From contig NC_033625.1 in assembly GCF_001540865.1 (NCBI RefSeq), positions 9,238,260-9,302,259 on the forward strand: a stretch of 64,000 nucleotides of DNA, in the 5' to 3' direction. The DNA comes from Ananas comosus (Eukaryota > Streptophyta > Magnoliopsida > Poales > Bromeliaceae). The position numbers and the translations under genes were made by a program. Numbering within the stretch: position 1 is the stretch's first letter; each line of letters starts with the position of its first letter. The notes under the pieces were generated by a model. That model worked only from the letters and a program-made list of their open reading frames with translations, searched no databases and had not been told where the DNA came from. Positions 1 to 11,243 of this stretch are shown here, in pieces.

Positions 1-360
1 ATTTAAAGTTTGAAATTTAAAATTTAAAATTTTGAATTTAAAATTTGAGATTTTAAATTTAAAATTTTAATTTCAAAATTTGAAATTTCAAAGTTAGAAT
101 TTTAAATTTAAAAATATAAATTTAAAAATTTAAAAATTCAAATTCTAATATAATAAGCGGGTAATATAATTATTTTTTATTTATAAAAACCTATTATCCT
201 TCTTATTCTATCTTACCTAACCGAACGCTATTTTTTTTATTCCTAGAAGTAACCTAATTTTCATCCAAACGCAAAACTGATCTAATCCCTGTTTATACCT
301 CAATTTATACCTATCCCTGGAATAGTCACTTTTTGCTTATCCTCGAACCAAACGATACCT
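1..360 (-). mobile_element. Degraded Tourist-like MITE end
   Basis: An AT-rich stretch of AAATTTAAAATTT-type repeats is followed by a segment ending in CTTATCCTCGAACCAAACGATACC. This tail is the reverse complement of the start of the MITE at 33599-34099, which supports the same family. The window starts inside the element, so its other end is not visible. A more diverged relative lies at 48880-49095. Confidence 0.55.
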
Positions 361-380
361 TAGAGTTCAAATCCGACTAC

Positions 381-713
381 CCCTAATACATATACTTAGG
401 GCTTAGTTAGACCTCCATTCTAGCACATATAACTAGAGTGAAACTCGGTTAATCCTGATACATATACTCAGGAATTAGCCACTCTCTACTTTCGGGTAAT
501 TCGACCCACCTCAATACATATACTTGAGGTCTGGTCACATCTCCATCTTAGAACATATAACCAAGGTGGACATAATCGGACTCTAAGACATATACTTAGA
601 GCCAATTAGACTCTAATACATAGAGTCTAAGATCGACTAGGTCTTAACACATATACTTAGGATCTAGTCAATTTCAAATCCAACTGAATCCTAATACATA
701 TACTTAGGATTCA
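381..713. repeat. Array of nine short hairpins sharing an ACATATA loop
   Basis: Nine imperfect repeats each form an inverted repeat around a loop of TACATATAC type. Positions are 381-401, 416-440, 453-473, 508-530, 542-570, 581-601, 606-630, 635-669 and 685-713. Stems run from 6 to 13 bp and differ in sequence, for example TCCTGA/TCAGGA, CTCTAAG/CTTAGAG and TGAATCCTAA/TTAGGATTCA, yet both arms change together. The seventh has a shortened loop. No ORF crosses the array. It could be the subterminal region of a transposon or a structured RNA leader; I recognise no named family. Confidence 0.8.
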
Positions 714-844
714 ATAAATCAAAACTTCTATTGACCACCAAGTTGCTAAATTGAGTATCTAGTCTTATAAAATTTATGTACAGTGGGAGTATGCCCCTGC
801 TTAAGCCATGTAAACGGCAAATCATATCAATAAAATTTTATTTG

Positions 845-1195
845 CCTGTTTTGTCTCTTTTATTATCAGCATTTATATTTGGTCTCTTAATCGAGGGTTC
901 CTTAACACCGAAAGTGTGGGGTAATAACAACATATTCTTGAGTCTGTTGGAAGCCATGAACCTATAATCCTGATTTCAAAATAAAACATAAACAAATTTT
1001 ATCTCTACCATGAATGACCNCCTGTTTTGTCTCTTTTATTATCAGCATTTATATTTGGTCTCTTAATCGAGGGTTCCTTAACACCGAAAGTGTGGGGTAA
1101 TAACAACATATTCTTGAGTCTGTTGGAAGCCATGAACCTATAATCCTGATTTCAAAATAAAACATAAACAAATTTTATCTCTACCATGAATGACC
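845..1195. repeat. Exact 175-bp direct repeat around a single N
   Basis: Bases 845-1019 and 1021-1195 are identical and are separated only by the N at 1020. An unmerged contig overlap explains this better than a biological duplication. The sequence has no recognisable coding content. Confidence 0.9.
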
Positions 1196-2279
1196 ACTCG
1201 CCCTAGAAACACCCTACGGCGGGGCCGGTTCGTTCGTGGCAGACACTCATATTATAGTGGACATAAACTAGCTTCTCTAATTGAGCGTACACTAATCCGT
1301 TACGCATTTCGATATGTATCAGTGCGAACGTGCTCCAGTTGCATTCACATCCACTAGACGTCGTTTGAGATAAGACACGCACAACAATCTTTTTGAAATG
1401 CTTTGCTGATCCACCATATTGTAGCCACCACTCAGCTGTACAATTAAAAATTAAAAATATTTCAAATAAGATTTATCGTCAGTTGTAAACTATCTAAATT
1501 ATGGAGTTACTTATTGGGATCGGTATTGTGTCTTCCGTTAATTGTACATGCTTCACCAAAAGTTCCAGAGGATTCACGAAATATTTTTCCCTTTATTATA
1601 ATAGTATAATAATCAGCAATCAGCATATTAACATCTAGCAAATTAATAATACATTGAAAAAACATTATACGTCACTTATGGCAAGAGTAGCATGTGTTGG
1701 ATCCCTCTCCAATCTATTGATAGCGTTTCATAATGCCTTCAATAGTTGTTCATCAAATCCAAGATTATAACGATGATGGTACGACGGATTAAGATAATAA
1801 CCTATCATTAAGAAAGAAATCACTCCATTAACAATACAAGACTACCAATGAATAATCAGTAATAAATAGTTTTGTTATAATTTATAACTTACCTGCTAGG
1901 TGGAGATCCCGGCTCATTTGGACGTCCCAACGTTTGTCAAAAACTTTTAGATAAGATTGACACCGCAGCGGATTATTTTTTTAATATTATCTTTAGTCAT
2001 TCTCAGTTTATAATAGACATGCTCCATTTGATGTATTTTTTTCCTGATCCACTAAACGGAGGACCATATATAGCGGCTCTACAATATCAACAATCTCTTT
2101 CACATAATCCCAAAACTTGGCAGACAATTATTTGCTCAATCGATTTTCCATCAACTGTGGAGGCATAACGAGATGTTTTTCATTTATCTGATGCAAACAT
2201 GGACTTTAATCTATTTTTATTGAAGGATACTGTTTAGAGCAATAAAAGTTATGGCAAATCGTGTGATACCAGGACGTAC

Positions 2280-2808
2280 TGTCACACCCCAATAATCCCA
2301 CATCGGATATGAATGGGGATGTGATTGGGTATATAACAGACTTAGACACTAGTAATAATAACTGGGCTTAAGCATTTTGGGCCGTTGGTATAGGCCTAAC
2401 GAGTTATTATTGCTAGCGGGTCGGGTCGTTACATTTGGTATCAGAGCCAGTTCACCAGCCGGAAATGTGTGGCGAGTTTCGGCTCAGTCACGGTCTGAAA
2501 GATAAGGTGATAGGCTCTGCCGGAGTCTGAATGACAAGGTGACCGGCTATGTCAGGGTCTGGATGATAAGACTAGTGAGACGAGTCTCACATCGCCTGGT
2601 GATCTTGGGCTGTGTGTGTGATTGGACTGACGAGGACGTCAGAGCCTTAACGGGAGAAGTCTGTCACACCCTAATAATCCCACATCGGATATGAATGGAG
2701 ATGTGATTGGGTATATAAGAGACTTAGTAATAATAACTGAGCTTAAGCATTTTGGGCCGTTGGTTTAGGCCTAACAAGTTATTATTGCTAGCGGGTCGAG
2801 TCGTTACA
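2280..2808 (+). mobile_element. TRIM (miniature LTR retrotransposon)
   Basis: Two short LTRs, 2280-2433 (154 bp) and 2662-2808 (147 bp), start TGTCACACCC and end GTTACA. They flank about 228 bp of non-coding interior. A primer-binding site complementary to initiator tRNA-Met (TGGTATCAGAGC, 2436-2447) follows the first LTR, and a purine-rich tract (CGGGAGAAG) precedes the second. The target duplication CGTAC is perfect (2275-2279 and 2809-2813). The element sits inside the hAT transposase gene. The LTRs differ by an indel of about 7 bp and a few substitutions, so the insertion is not recent. Confidence 0.93.
2436..2447 (+). other. TRIM primer-binding site
   Basis: TGGTATCAGAGC, the complement of the 3' end of plant initiator tRNA-Met, lies two bases after the 5' LTR. 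This fixes the element as plus strand. Confidence 0.85.
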
Positions 2809-4067
2809 CGTACGAGTTCTCGTCCTGTGAATTTCACCATTAAAGCATGGACCCAAAGATGATTATACAAATACTTAGGTATACGTTGTGCAGTATCTAC
2901 AGTTTTTTTTATCCGATTTATCTCACCAAAGTCAGATATCATTAGGTTGATGCAATGCGCTGCACAAGGAGTCCAAAATAAATGTGGATGCCTTTGCATT
3001 AATAGTTTGCCAGCTTTCTTAAAGTTTGTACCATTGTTCGATACAACTTGCCACACATTTCTCACCAACCTCACGTAACACTTGTTCCAATAATGCATAT
3101 AGTCAGCATCTTCAAATTGACCGGTTGCATCGATTGATTTGCGAAAGATCACCTTGCCATTACAATAAATTAAAAAATTTATAATGCTTATTTTTGTTGG
3201 TCTTGTCCAACTATCACACATCAAAATCACACCATACATTTCCCACTGTTGTTTGAAGTTTTTTATCCATACATGAATATCATTGACCTCGGCGTCAAGG
3301 TATTTGCCAAAGATCTCATACGGCATTGGGGGTTCAACTCCTAGACGCTCTTTTTGTATTTATGGAGTGCTTACTGCATGCGAAGGAATATGACTAAAGT
3401 GAAAAAACTTTACTATTGTTCTATCAATTCTATCTTTTTTATCTTTTTTTAACATTGTATCTATGCGCTGCTGTTGAGCATCTGAGTCAGGAAATGCCAT
3501 TGGGTCTATATCTACAATATTTGGATGTCTTCCACTTTTAACTTTTGGTCCTTTTTTAAATCTGTCGAACATGCGGCTAACAGAACCACTTCGAGCTAAA
3601 CCAGATGGTGCAGACCCAAACCCAAACCCAGACCCATCACCGGCATTAAACTGAGAGCATCCAAATTGTGCTCTATGTCGTTGGACTTCATCTTGCTGCC
3701 ATCTTTCGTGTACAGATGTTTCCATGGCAGCTCTAGTATCAGCATCTAATTCATCACCTATACCTTCATATGGGTCAATAGGGGGATATTTTGCCGCTCG
3801 TTTATCTAGTTCATCTTGATCATCTCTTGCTTTCTTTTTTGCTAATTTTGCAGATTCTAACTCAATTTTCATTGCATGTTTTATTTCCTGAGGGACTTTA
3901 GGGCAGTTCGCTACGTTAGAAAAACCCCCAGCAATATGTTTCTTTAGGCGAGTGACATCTCCGCCCATTCCGACCATATTATAATAATTGTACTTCCAAT
4001 GAAAACTATTTCCATCAATCATTTGTCCATGTTGCCAATCATAATTTTCTGTTCTTTTAGGTGGCAT

Positions 4068-5270
4068 TATAATCTATAATTATTGACATACAGATAAATA
4101 AAATAAAATCTATTCTAGAAAAATAAGGAAAAGAACGACATGATGAAAAAAGTATCATATCTACCAACTTCGAAAATTCTTTTGTTTTTATTTTTATTTT
4201 TTGATAAATTTTAAAAAATTATAACAGATAAAATTATAGAAAATTTTATGTTTTCTAAAAACTTTTCAAGATCTGTATATTGATTCGATTAGGAAGTATA
4301 TAATGACTACCCAAATAGGACCGCAATCACATCCATAATTTTTTTTCTTTTTTATTCTTTTAAAAAATATTGTATAAAATGCAAAGTTACATAAATAGTT
4401 TTCTAAAAATTATAATTTTTAAAATTAATTTAAATTTATTTATATTATTTTTTTAAAATTTTTGCAGGTTATAATTTTTCAAAATACAAAGACATCTTTT
4501 TTTTATTTTTTTTCTTTCTTTTGATCGTTTTACTGTCTTTCTTTTATAAGATACAAAAACATAATTTTTAAAATTATTTTTATAATTATTTTTAAATACT
4601 TTTTTATTAATTTTTTTTGAAAAATTGTTAGATCATCAAATGAAATAGCAATAAATTAAATGACAAATAAATTAAATAAACTTAAATATCAATTGATTTA
4701 ATTTAGCTTTTGATTTTATCAATTTTTTATATCTTCTAATGCTAAAAAGAAATTATGATTGATGTACCTTAAAGTTTGTTTACCCTGATTCGCAGAACGC
4801 TTCGAGGTGCGAGAAATTTTGATAAAATAATTTGCGAAAAGAAAGTGGATGTCTGTGGTGGATTTGATATGTTAATTAAAAATTAGCCCCTATATTTATA
4901 AATAAAAAAATAAATTATAATTTCTTTGACTTACCTAACAAGCAAATCTACGATATGAAATGATTTGCCTTCTTTTCAAGCGACTCCTTTTCAAGCGACG
5001 AAAAAAAGAGGACAAAAATAATTTTAGAAAGATATGTAAGAACTGAAAAGAAAAAAAAAAAGAGGAGAAGATAGCTAAGCACCGGAGAAAGAAAGGGGAG
5101 GAAAGAATAAGAAGGAAAGAAAGATGGGGCGCGGGGGTCGGTGGGGGGATTTGCATGAAGTTATAGGTGAGATCAATGGCCTTCGGGTTACCCAAAGGCC
5201 AAACCAAAAAAAAAAAAAAATTTCAAAGCAAAAGGCATCCAAGTCAAAAAAGCAAAAGGCAAAAAACATC
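4068..5270. other. AT-rich non-coding sequence upstream of the hAT ORF
   Basis: Long A/T runs dominate, and no ORF is convincing in either strand. It may include the 5' end of the hAT element. The purine-rich stretch from 5040 to 5270 is low complexity; small ORFs there are composition artefacts. Confidence 0.5.
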
Positions 5271-5273
5271 TGT

Positions 5274-5356
5274 GAGAGGGATCCAAAGAGCATGTTGAGA
5301 CTTGAGAGGGATCCAAAGAGCATGTGACATGATGCTGTGAGAGGGATCCAAAGAGC
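5274..5356. repeat. Three spaced copies of a GAGAGGGATCCAAAGAGC repeat
   Basis: The 18-base word occurs three times (about 5274, 5305 and 5339) with short variable spacers. It lies just upstream of the GC-rich word array at 5405. Confidence 0.75.
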
Positions 5357-5404
5357 AAAAAGCAAAAGGAAAAAAAAGCAAAAGAAAAAAAAAAAAAACC
5401 AGTA

Positions 5405-5559
5405 GCTAGCGGCACGGCACAGAGCCGCGGCACAAGGGCGTGTGCCGCTTTGTCTCGTGCGGCACGGGCCCTAGTGCCGCGGCACAAGGGGGGGTCCGAG
5501 ACTCCCCAGTACCGTGCCTCTTTCTTGGGGGCATGGTACGGCACACCCCCATGCCGTAC
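5405..5559. repeat. GTGCCGCGGCAC palindromic word array (part of an older LTR)
   Basis: Variants of a palindromic word of type GTGCCGCGGCAC or GTACGGCAC recur about eight times. The array is cut at 5559 by the LTR insertion and resumes at 7244 with GTACGGCACGAGCGGCA. Words of different sequence but the same design occur in other LTRs of the window. Confidence 0.6.
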
Positions 5560-7243
5560 TGTCACGGGGTTAGCTTTTCCGCCTCAAAAATCCCCGCGCG
5601 GCGCTCAAGTGTCGCACACCCGAGCCAGCCTTCTCGAGTCCCTTACACGGACAAGTCTCCCCGACTTAACAGCGGAATACCAATCCAAGCATTTTGCCAA
5701 GCTTGCTCCTCCTCGAGACTTATAGCCCGACCCTCGCCTGTAATCGAACCCCTCGTCGGACTCCTCGAGTTCCCAACGAGCAACCCCAATATCGAGGTTG
5801 GCCACCAAGCTAGGTGCATCCTGTTTTGTCAACCAAACCCTCCTCGAGAGTGCTCTGTAGCTGAATGCCTTGTTGCCTTCCTCGCCAGCCCAAGGACATT
5901 ACAAGTTCTCCCCCAACTTGTACAATATGAGTATAGCCGAGCGTCTCGCCTCCCACGCGTCTCGCTCCCGCGACTCAACCCGCACGCCTCTAGCGTCGAG
6001 GTCCGGGCTTCGCGACATCGCATGCCACGAAGGGCACTCATAACCATAAGTTCCACCATCGTGTCTCCCGCGCCTGACAACACCCATGGCCATACCGCCT
6101 ACGCGGCCTGCTCGCTCGGTCCAACGGCTTACCTCCGAAAAGCCACCCAAGTGTGCGCCACAAGCTTGCTTGCCCCAACATCAGCACCTCAGCGTGACAC
6201 CACGCACGTCCGTGCTTCGCACCTCCGTGCTTCGCATTCGACCCGTGCGGCCCTCGTGTCCCATCGCTCCTGAATAGGGAACCAACAAGTCCACACCGTG
6301 CTTCTCGACCGTCTCATCGACCCTCGCTTTGCCACGGCGCTCCGCGCCCTTGACTCCCATAGGTTCGCCTCATAAGGCCCCATACAAACGAACCGGCCTC
6401 GCTCCGCATCGCTAGCCACTGGCCCCTCCTTGGCTCGACCACGCCTGGCCGCTTACCCCATTGGTCCAGTCTCTCAAGGTTCACTATACGGATACCGATA
6501 CCGCTTGCCTCCTTGGGTTCCGCCCCTCGAGTCTCGTAGGCCACCCGCCTTACGAATTCTCCCTCGGCATGCCTCCCTTTAGCGTCCCTATCGAGTCTCG
6601 CCTCCTTGGCCTTCGTGGGCGCCGCGCCCCACGAATCCCCGCTCGGCACCCTTGCCTTCGCGAGCCTTGTCCTTTACGGAGGACCATCCGTCGCTAGACT
6701 ATCCCTCATCCGCTCGTACGCTCCACTACAGAGATCCAAGCCGGCATAAGGTAGCGCAAGCGATCCTAGGGAGGAAGCCTCCCGGTATTCCCCGCTTCCG
6801 TAATGTCGTCGACCTCTCGCGTCTCCGACATTACCCTAGGCCCGTGTCCCTTCAACCGTCCATTAACCGGCTACACGGAACGCTAGGCTTGGCTACTCCG
6901 CTAGCCAAGGGACGACCCATATCCTATGGGTCGACGGGGGAGTCGGGGCCACTTACGAAGTGTCCACCCCTCCTCTAATACCCTTACGAGGCATCCACTC
7001 CTTTGGCACCCCGGGGGTACAAAGGTGCTCACCGAGGGGTACGTTTTCAAGCCCCGCATGCGGCACCTATTTCCAAGTCATGGCATGGGCCATTGCTAGG
7101 GAATTGCCTCCGTTGACTTGACAGCGACTCCTACCTGACGGAACGCCTCAACTCCGCAACTCCATAACTTCGTCAACCCAAATGCCTACCAAGTATGGCC
7201 CACAAAGGTGTCACGGTCGAGACCCAACGATCGACCCGTGACA
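5560..7243 (-). mobile_element. Long LTR, copy 1 (TGTCACGGG...CCCGTGACA)
   Basis: The 1,684-bp sequence has 9-bp terminal inverted repeats TGTCACGGG/CCCGTGACA. It is flanked by a 4-bp duplication GTAC (5556-5559 and 7244-7247), so it behaves as a solo LTR. Orientation comes from copy 2 at 9560, which has a primer-binding site on the minus strand. The C-rich plus-strand ORFs (up to 277 codons) show no domain and I treat them as compositional. Confidence 0.82.
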
Positions 7244-7586
7244 GTACGGCACGAGCGGCATTTTGAACCTTGATAATAATATTATAATACTAATCCAAGT
7301 GTCGAAACGCAAAAAATCGCGCCTGCGGTGTTTCGATCGGCTCGTCAAATGGCACCAAATCCCTTTCCTCTTCTTCTTCTTCTCTTTTTCCCCTTTCTCT
7401 TCTTTCCTTTTCTCTCTATACGTACAGGTTGAAGGTGGAGGGAAGCTTCAAGAGGCTTCCCTGGCAACTTAGTGGAATTCCACTACGGTAACAATATGCC
7501 AATAAGTCCATAAGCCATCAATATTCTCAATTTGCTCTAATTTCAATTTGATACTTTTAATTGCAGCCCTTCTGAATGTCCGTTTG
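7244..7586. other. Flank of LTR copy 1: rest of an older LTR
   Basis: The segment has the resumed palindromic word, a pyrimidine tract (7366-7420) and the palindrome core TAGTGGAATTCCACTA (7470-7485). The same tract-plus-palindrome arrangement is in the LTR at 16604-19570, which marks this as a relative. It repeats without visible change at 11244-11586, and the likeness ends abruptly at 7586. Confidence 0.6.
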
Positions 7587-9559
7587 CGGTACAACTCTTG
7601 TGGGTACTCATGCCATACTCGTGCCCTCTCCGCAAACAACTTTTGTCACCCCAATGCCTCCACAATCGCACAACGTCGAGCTCTCCCCATGGTCTCCCCA
7701 AGCTTTCAAGCCTTTCGTCGGGACTAGCCGGCCTCGACTACTTCCTGCTCTACTGACTTCCCCACGGACTCTTGTCATGCCTCCTGACTGCTTTGCATTT
7801 CGACTACTTGTTGATGCACGGCACCTTTAGCCTTTATCCCACAAGCCTGCTCAAGCCCTACTTCGTTAGGCTCTCGCAGAACTCCACTTCGATTCGCAAT
7901 CAAAGTGTTCGGCCAAGTTCGAGCCAATCGGACACCTTGTCTCTTTTCGCTCGCAACTTGCCATATCCCAACTCTAGGGACACCACCCTCATGATTGAAC
8001 GCTGAACGGAACTCAGTTCACTCTCTGCTTAGTCTGAACCGCAAGTCTGGTTGCCACGGCAATGCCGCTACCCTGCGCGCACCGCCCTTACAGAACTTCG
8101 ATACCTCGACCCTTCCCGCAGCTGCGAACTGTCCAAACTCCAGCCAGCACCATGATCCTGGGTGAATCCACACACCACTCAACCCGACTAAGGATGTCTC
8201 ATCCGTCCAACTCGTGGGCACATTGTAAAGAGCAACCGATCTCCACACCGGCCTTCTCGCACCAAGAGAAGTACTAAGCTCTCTCGCAATCCTAGGTCCC
8301 CTTCACAACCTAGTCCAACGCCTAGCTGTTACTACCATGGATTCGTCGGCCTAGACTTCCAACTTGAGCTCCACGAAGCAAACTCTTTTACCACATGTGT
8401 TGTATCCCACTTCCTGTCATAGACGAGCTCCTTCACCGAGTCTTTGCGCATGGGAGCACTTAATGAACAAACGTGCTCCCCCACTCTGAGTCGCTCCACC
8501 ACCAAGCGCACTCAGATCTCCCCGGCATTCTCAATGCCCCACATTCCGCTCTGCTAGCTCCGGCTCTGCCACAACCTTCACTATTCCCTCAAGCGGAACC
8601 CATGTCATCCATCCAATGGATACATGTATGCTACCTCGAGTCACCAACGCTGTCACCGTTCTGCTCGAAGCTAGCCTTACCACCTCACTCCGCGAGTTAA
8701 GGTTTCAACCTCAATCCATTCTCTCGCACAAGGATGCCTTCTCATTCCATATCATGGGCACACTCCAAAGAGTCATCGATCTCCCCATCGATCTTCCTTT
8801 TACCAAGAGAGAAGTACTGGTTCATCGAGTAGCCCTTTGGTAATCCCGCAACTTTGGTCGAAGCTGCTCCCAACGAAGACTACTGCCCGTCAGACTTCAA
8901 ACTCAGCTTTCACGAAGTAAACTCTTTCGCCCAGTGTTTCACCGCCCAATCCATATCCTTTCGAGAAGCACCATCGTCGAGGATTCACATTTGGGAATAC
9001 ATCTCCACCTTATGTACTCCCCCACCCTGAGTCGTAAGCACCTCTGTACAACTCAGTATCCTTGGGCATTCGCAATACCCAACTCCGCGGCAACCCAACC
9101 ACGGACCGCAAACTGATTCTTCCTAATCATTGCCCCATCGTCTGCCACACGACTAAGGCCTTAACCATTTCTCCATCCTGAGAATGACTTGGAAATCCTC
9201 ACAGGGTACCGACATGAACTTGGCTTTCGTCCCACCACGAGTCCACACCAACAAGCACCTCCCTCGCAAGACCCGCAATCGGCTGGGCCTCCGAGCTCCT
9301 CGCTGTTATCTGACTCTCATCCATGCGTGGTGCAAGTCCGAACCGCCCGGCTTCACTCACCGCAAAGAATTCGTGGGTAGTACCAATATCCATCGCAACT
9401 TAACTCCGCATCTCTCACAAGCGAAGTATTGTCCCAATGCATTGTCGGCTCCAAGTCCTTTCGTCAGAGTGACTCTGCTCACTCCAACTTCGCCGCCAAG
9501 GTCGCACCTTTCGGCCAAACTTCCATCCCAAATGAGCTCAACCTGGCTCTGATACCACT
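7587..9559 (-). mobile_element. Non-coding interior of a LARD-like LTR retrotransposon
   Basis: This C-rich (plus strand) stretch ends at a minus-strand primer-binding site next to the LTR at 9560. Degenerate internal repeats are visible, for example CTCCCCCACYCTGAGTCG near 8478 and 9019 and CATCGATCTCC-like phrases near 8235 and 8770. I found no gag, protease, integrase or reverse transcriptase motif in any frame. That fits a large non-autonomous derivative that depends on proteins made elsewhere. Its 3' part and polypurine tract are missing at the 7586/7587 breakpoint. Confidence 0.6.
9546..9557 (-). other. Minus-strand primer-binding site
   Basis: Reading the minus strand gives TGGTATCAGAGC two bases after the LTR end at 9560, matching initiator tRNA-Met. 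It shows that 9560-11243 is the 5' LTR of a minus-strand element. Confidence 0.85.
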
Positions 9560-11243
9560 TGTCACGGGGTTAGCTTTTCCGCCTCAAAAATCCCCGCGCG
9601 GCGCTCAAGTGTCGCACACCCGAGCCAGCCTTCTCGAGTCCCTTACACGGACAAGTCTCCCCGACTTAACAGCGGAATACCAATCCAAGCATTTTGCCAA
9701 GCTTGCTCCTCCTCGAGACTTATAGCCCGACCCTCGCCTGTAATCGAACCCCTCGTCGGACTCCTCGAGTTCCCAACGAGCAACCCCAATATCGAGGTTG
9801 GCCACCAAGCTAGGTGCATCCTGTTTTGTCAACCAAACCCTCCTCGAGAGTGCTCTGTAGCCGAATGCCTTGTTGCCTTCCTCGCCAGCCCAAGGACATT
9901 ACAAGTTCTCCCCCAACTTGTACAATATGAGTATAGCCGAGCGTCTCGCCTCCCACGCGTCTCGCTCCCGCGACTCAACCCGCACGCCTCTAGCGTCGAG
10001 GTCCGGGCTTCGCGACATCGCATGCCACGAAGGGCACTCATAACCATAAGTTCCACCATCGTGTCTCCCGCGCCTGACAACGCCCATGGCCATACCGCCT
10101 ACGCGGCCTGCTCGCTCGGTCCAACGGCTTACCTCCGAAAAGCCACCCAAGTGTGCGCCACAAGCTTGCTTGCCCCAACATCAGCACCTCAGCGTGACAC
10201 CACGCACGTCCGTGCTTCGCACCTCCGTGCTTCGCATTCGACCCGTGCGGCCCTCGTGTCCCATCGCTCCTGAATAGGGAACCAACAAGTCCACACCGTG
10301 CTTCTCGACCGTCTCATCGACCCTCGCTTTGCCACGGCGCTCCGCGCCCTTGACTCCCATAGGTTCGCCTCATAAGGCCCCATACAAACGAACCGGCCTC
10401 GCTCCGCATCGCTAGCCACTGGCCCCTCCTTGGCTCGACCACGCCTGGCCGCTTACCCCATTGGTCCAGTCTCTCAAGGTTCACTATACGGATACCGATA
10501 CCGCTTGCCTCCTTGGGTTCCGCCCCTCGAGTCTCGTAGGCCACCCGCCTTACGAATTCTCCCTCGGCGTGCCTCCCTTTAGCGTCCCTATCGAGTCTCG
10601 CCTCCTTGGCCTTCGTGGGCGCCGCGCCCCACGAATCCCCGCTCGGCACACTTGCCTTCGCGAGCCTTGTCCTTTACGGAGGACCGTCCGTCGCTAGACT
10701 ATCCCTCATCCGCTCGTACGCTCCACTACAGAGATCCAAGCCGGCATAAGGTAGCGCAAGCGATCCTAGGGAGGAAGCCTCCCGGTATTCCCCGCTTCCG
10801 TAATGTCGTCGACCTCTCGCGTCTCCGACATTACCCTAGGCCCGTGTCCCTTCAACCGTCCATTAACCGGCTACACGGAACGCTAGGCTTGGCTACTCCG
10901 CTAGCCAAGGGACGACCCATATCCTATGGGTCGACGGGGGAGTCGGGGCCACTTACGAAGTGTCCACCCCTCCTCTAATACCCTTACGAGGCATCCACTC
11001 CTTTGGCACCCCGGGGGTACAAAGGTGCTCACCGAGGGGTACGTTTTCAAGCCCCGCATGCGGCACCTATTTCCAAGTCATGGCATGGGCCATTGCTAGG
11101 GAATTGCCTCCGTTGACTTGACAGCGACTCCTACCTGACGGAACGCTTCAACTCCGCAACTCCATAACTTCGTCAACCCAAATGCCTACCAAGTATGGCC
11201 CACAAAGGTGTCACGGTCGAGACCCAACGATCGACCCGTGACA
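9560..11243 (-). mobile_element. Long LTR, copy 2 (5' LTR of the LARD-like element)
   Basis: It is the same length as 5560-7243 with no indel. I spotted five substitutions within the LTR (9862, 10082, 10569, 10650, 10686) and a sixth at 11147, mostly transitions. The downstream GTAC and the following 339 bases also match copy 1. Confidence 0.88.

Larger units (their letters stand above)
1240..4067 (-). pseudogene. hAT-superfamily transposase pseudogene (BED finger, DUF659, dimerisation domain)
   Basis: The N-terminal ORF (4067-3360) begins MPPKRTENYDWQHG and has the BED-finger region ending in TRLKKHIAGG, followed by a lysine- and acid-rich linker. A second ORF (3326 down to 2814) carries a DUF659-type core with the motifs GVILMCDSWTRPTKISIIN, FKKAGKLLMQRHPHLFWTPC and AAHCINLM. 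After the TRIM insertion, the frame continues from ELVR into a GITRFA motif and then decays through many stops to about 1440. There AEWWLQYGGSAKHFKKI starts the C-terminal hAT dimerisation domain, which ends near 1240. Both Cys of the BED finger are Tyr here. An autonomous member would cut and paste its own DNA; this copy is dead. I could not define its terminal repeats. Confidence 0.88.

Noticed and set aside
381..713. CRISPR-like array
   Set aside because: Repeats are palindromic with variable stems, spacers are not uniform, and the DNA is a plant nucleus.
2280..2808. Cassandra TRIM carrying a 5S rRNA-like region
   Set aside because: The LTRs lack the 5S rRNA box sequences.
5440..6273. 277-codon plus-strand ORF and its neighbours in the long LTR
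   Set aside because: It lies antisense in a C-rich LTR, has no domain, and the same DNA is repeated at 9560 where the frame starts differently.
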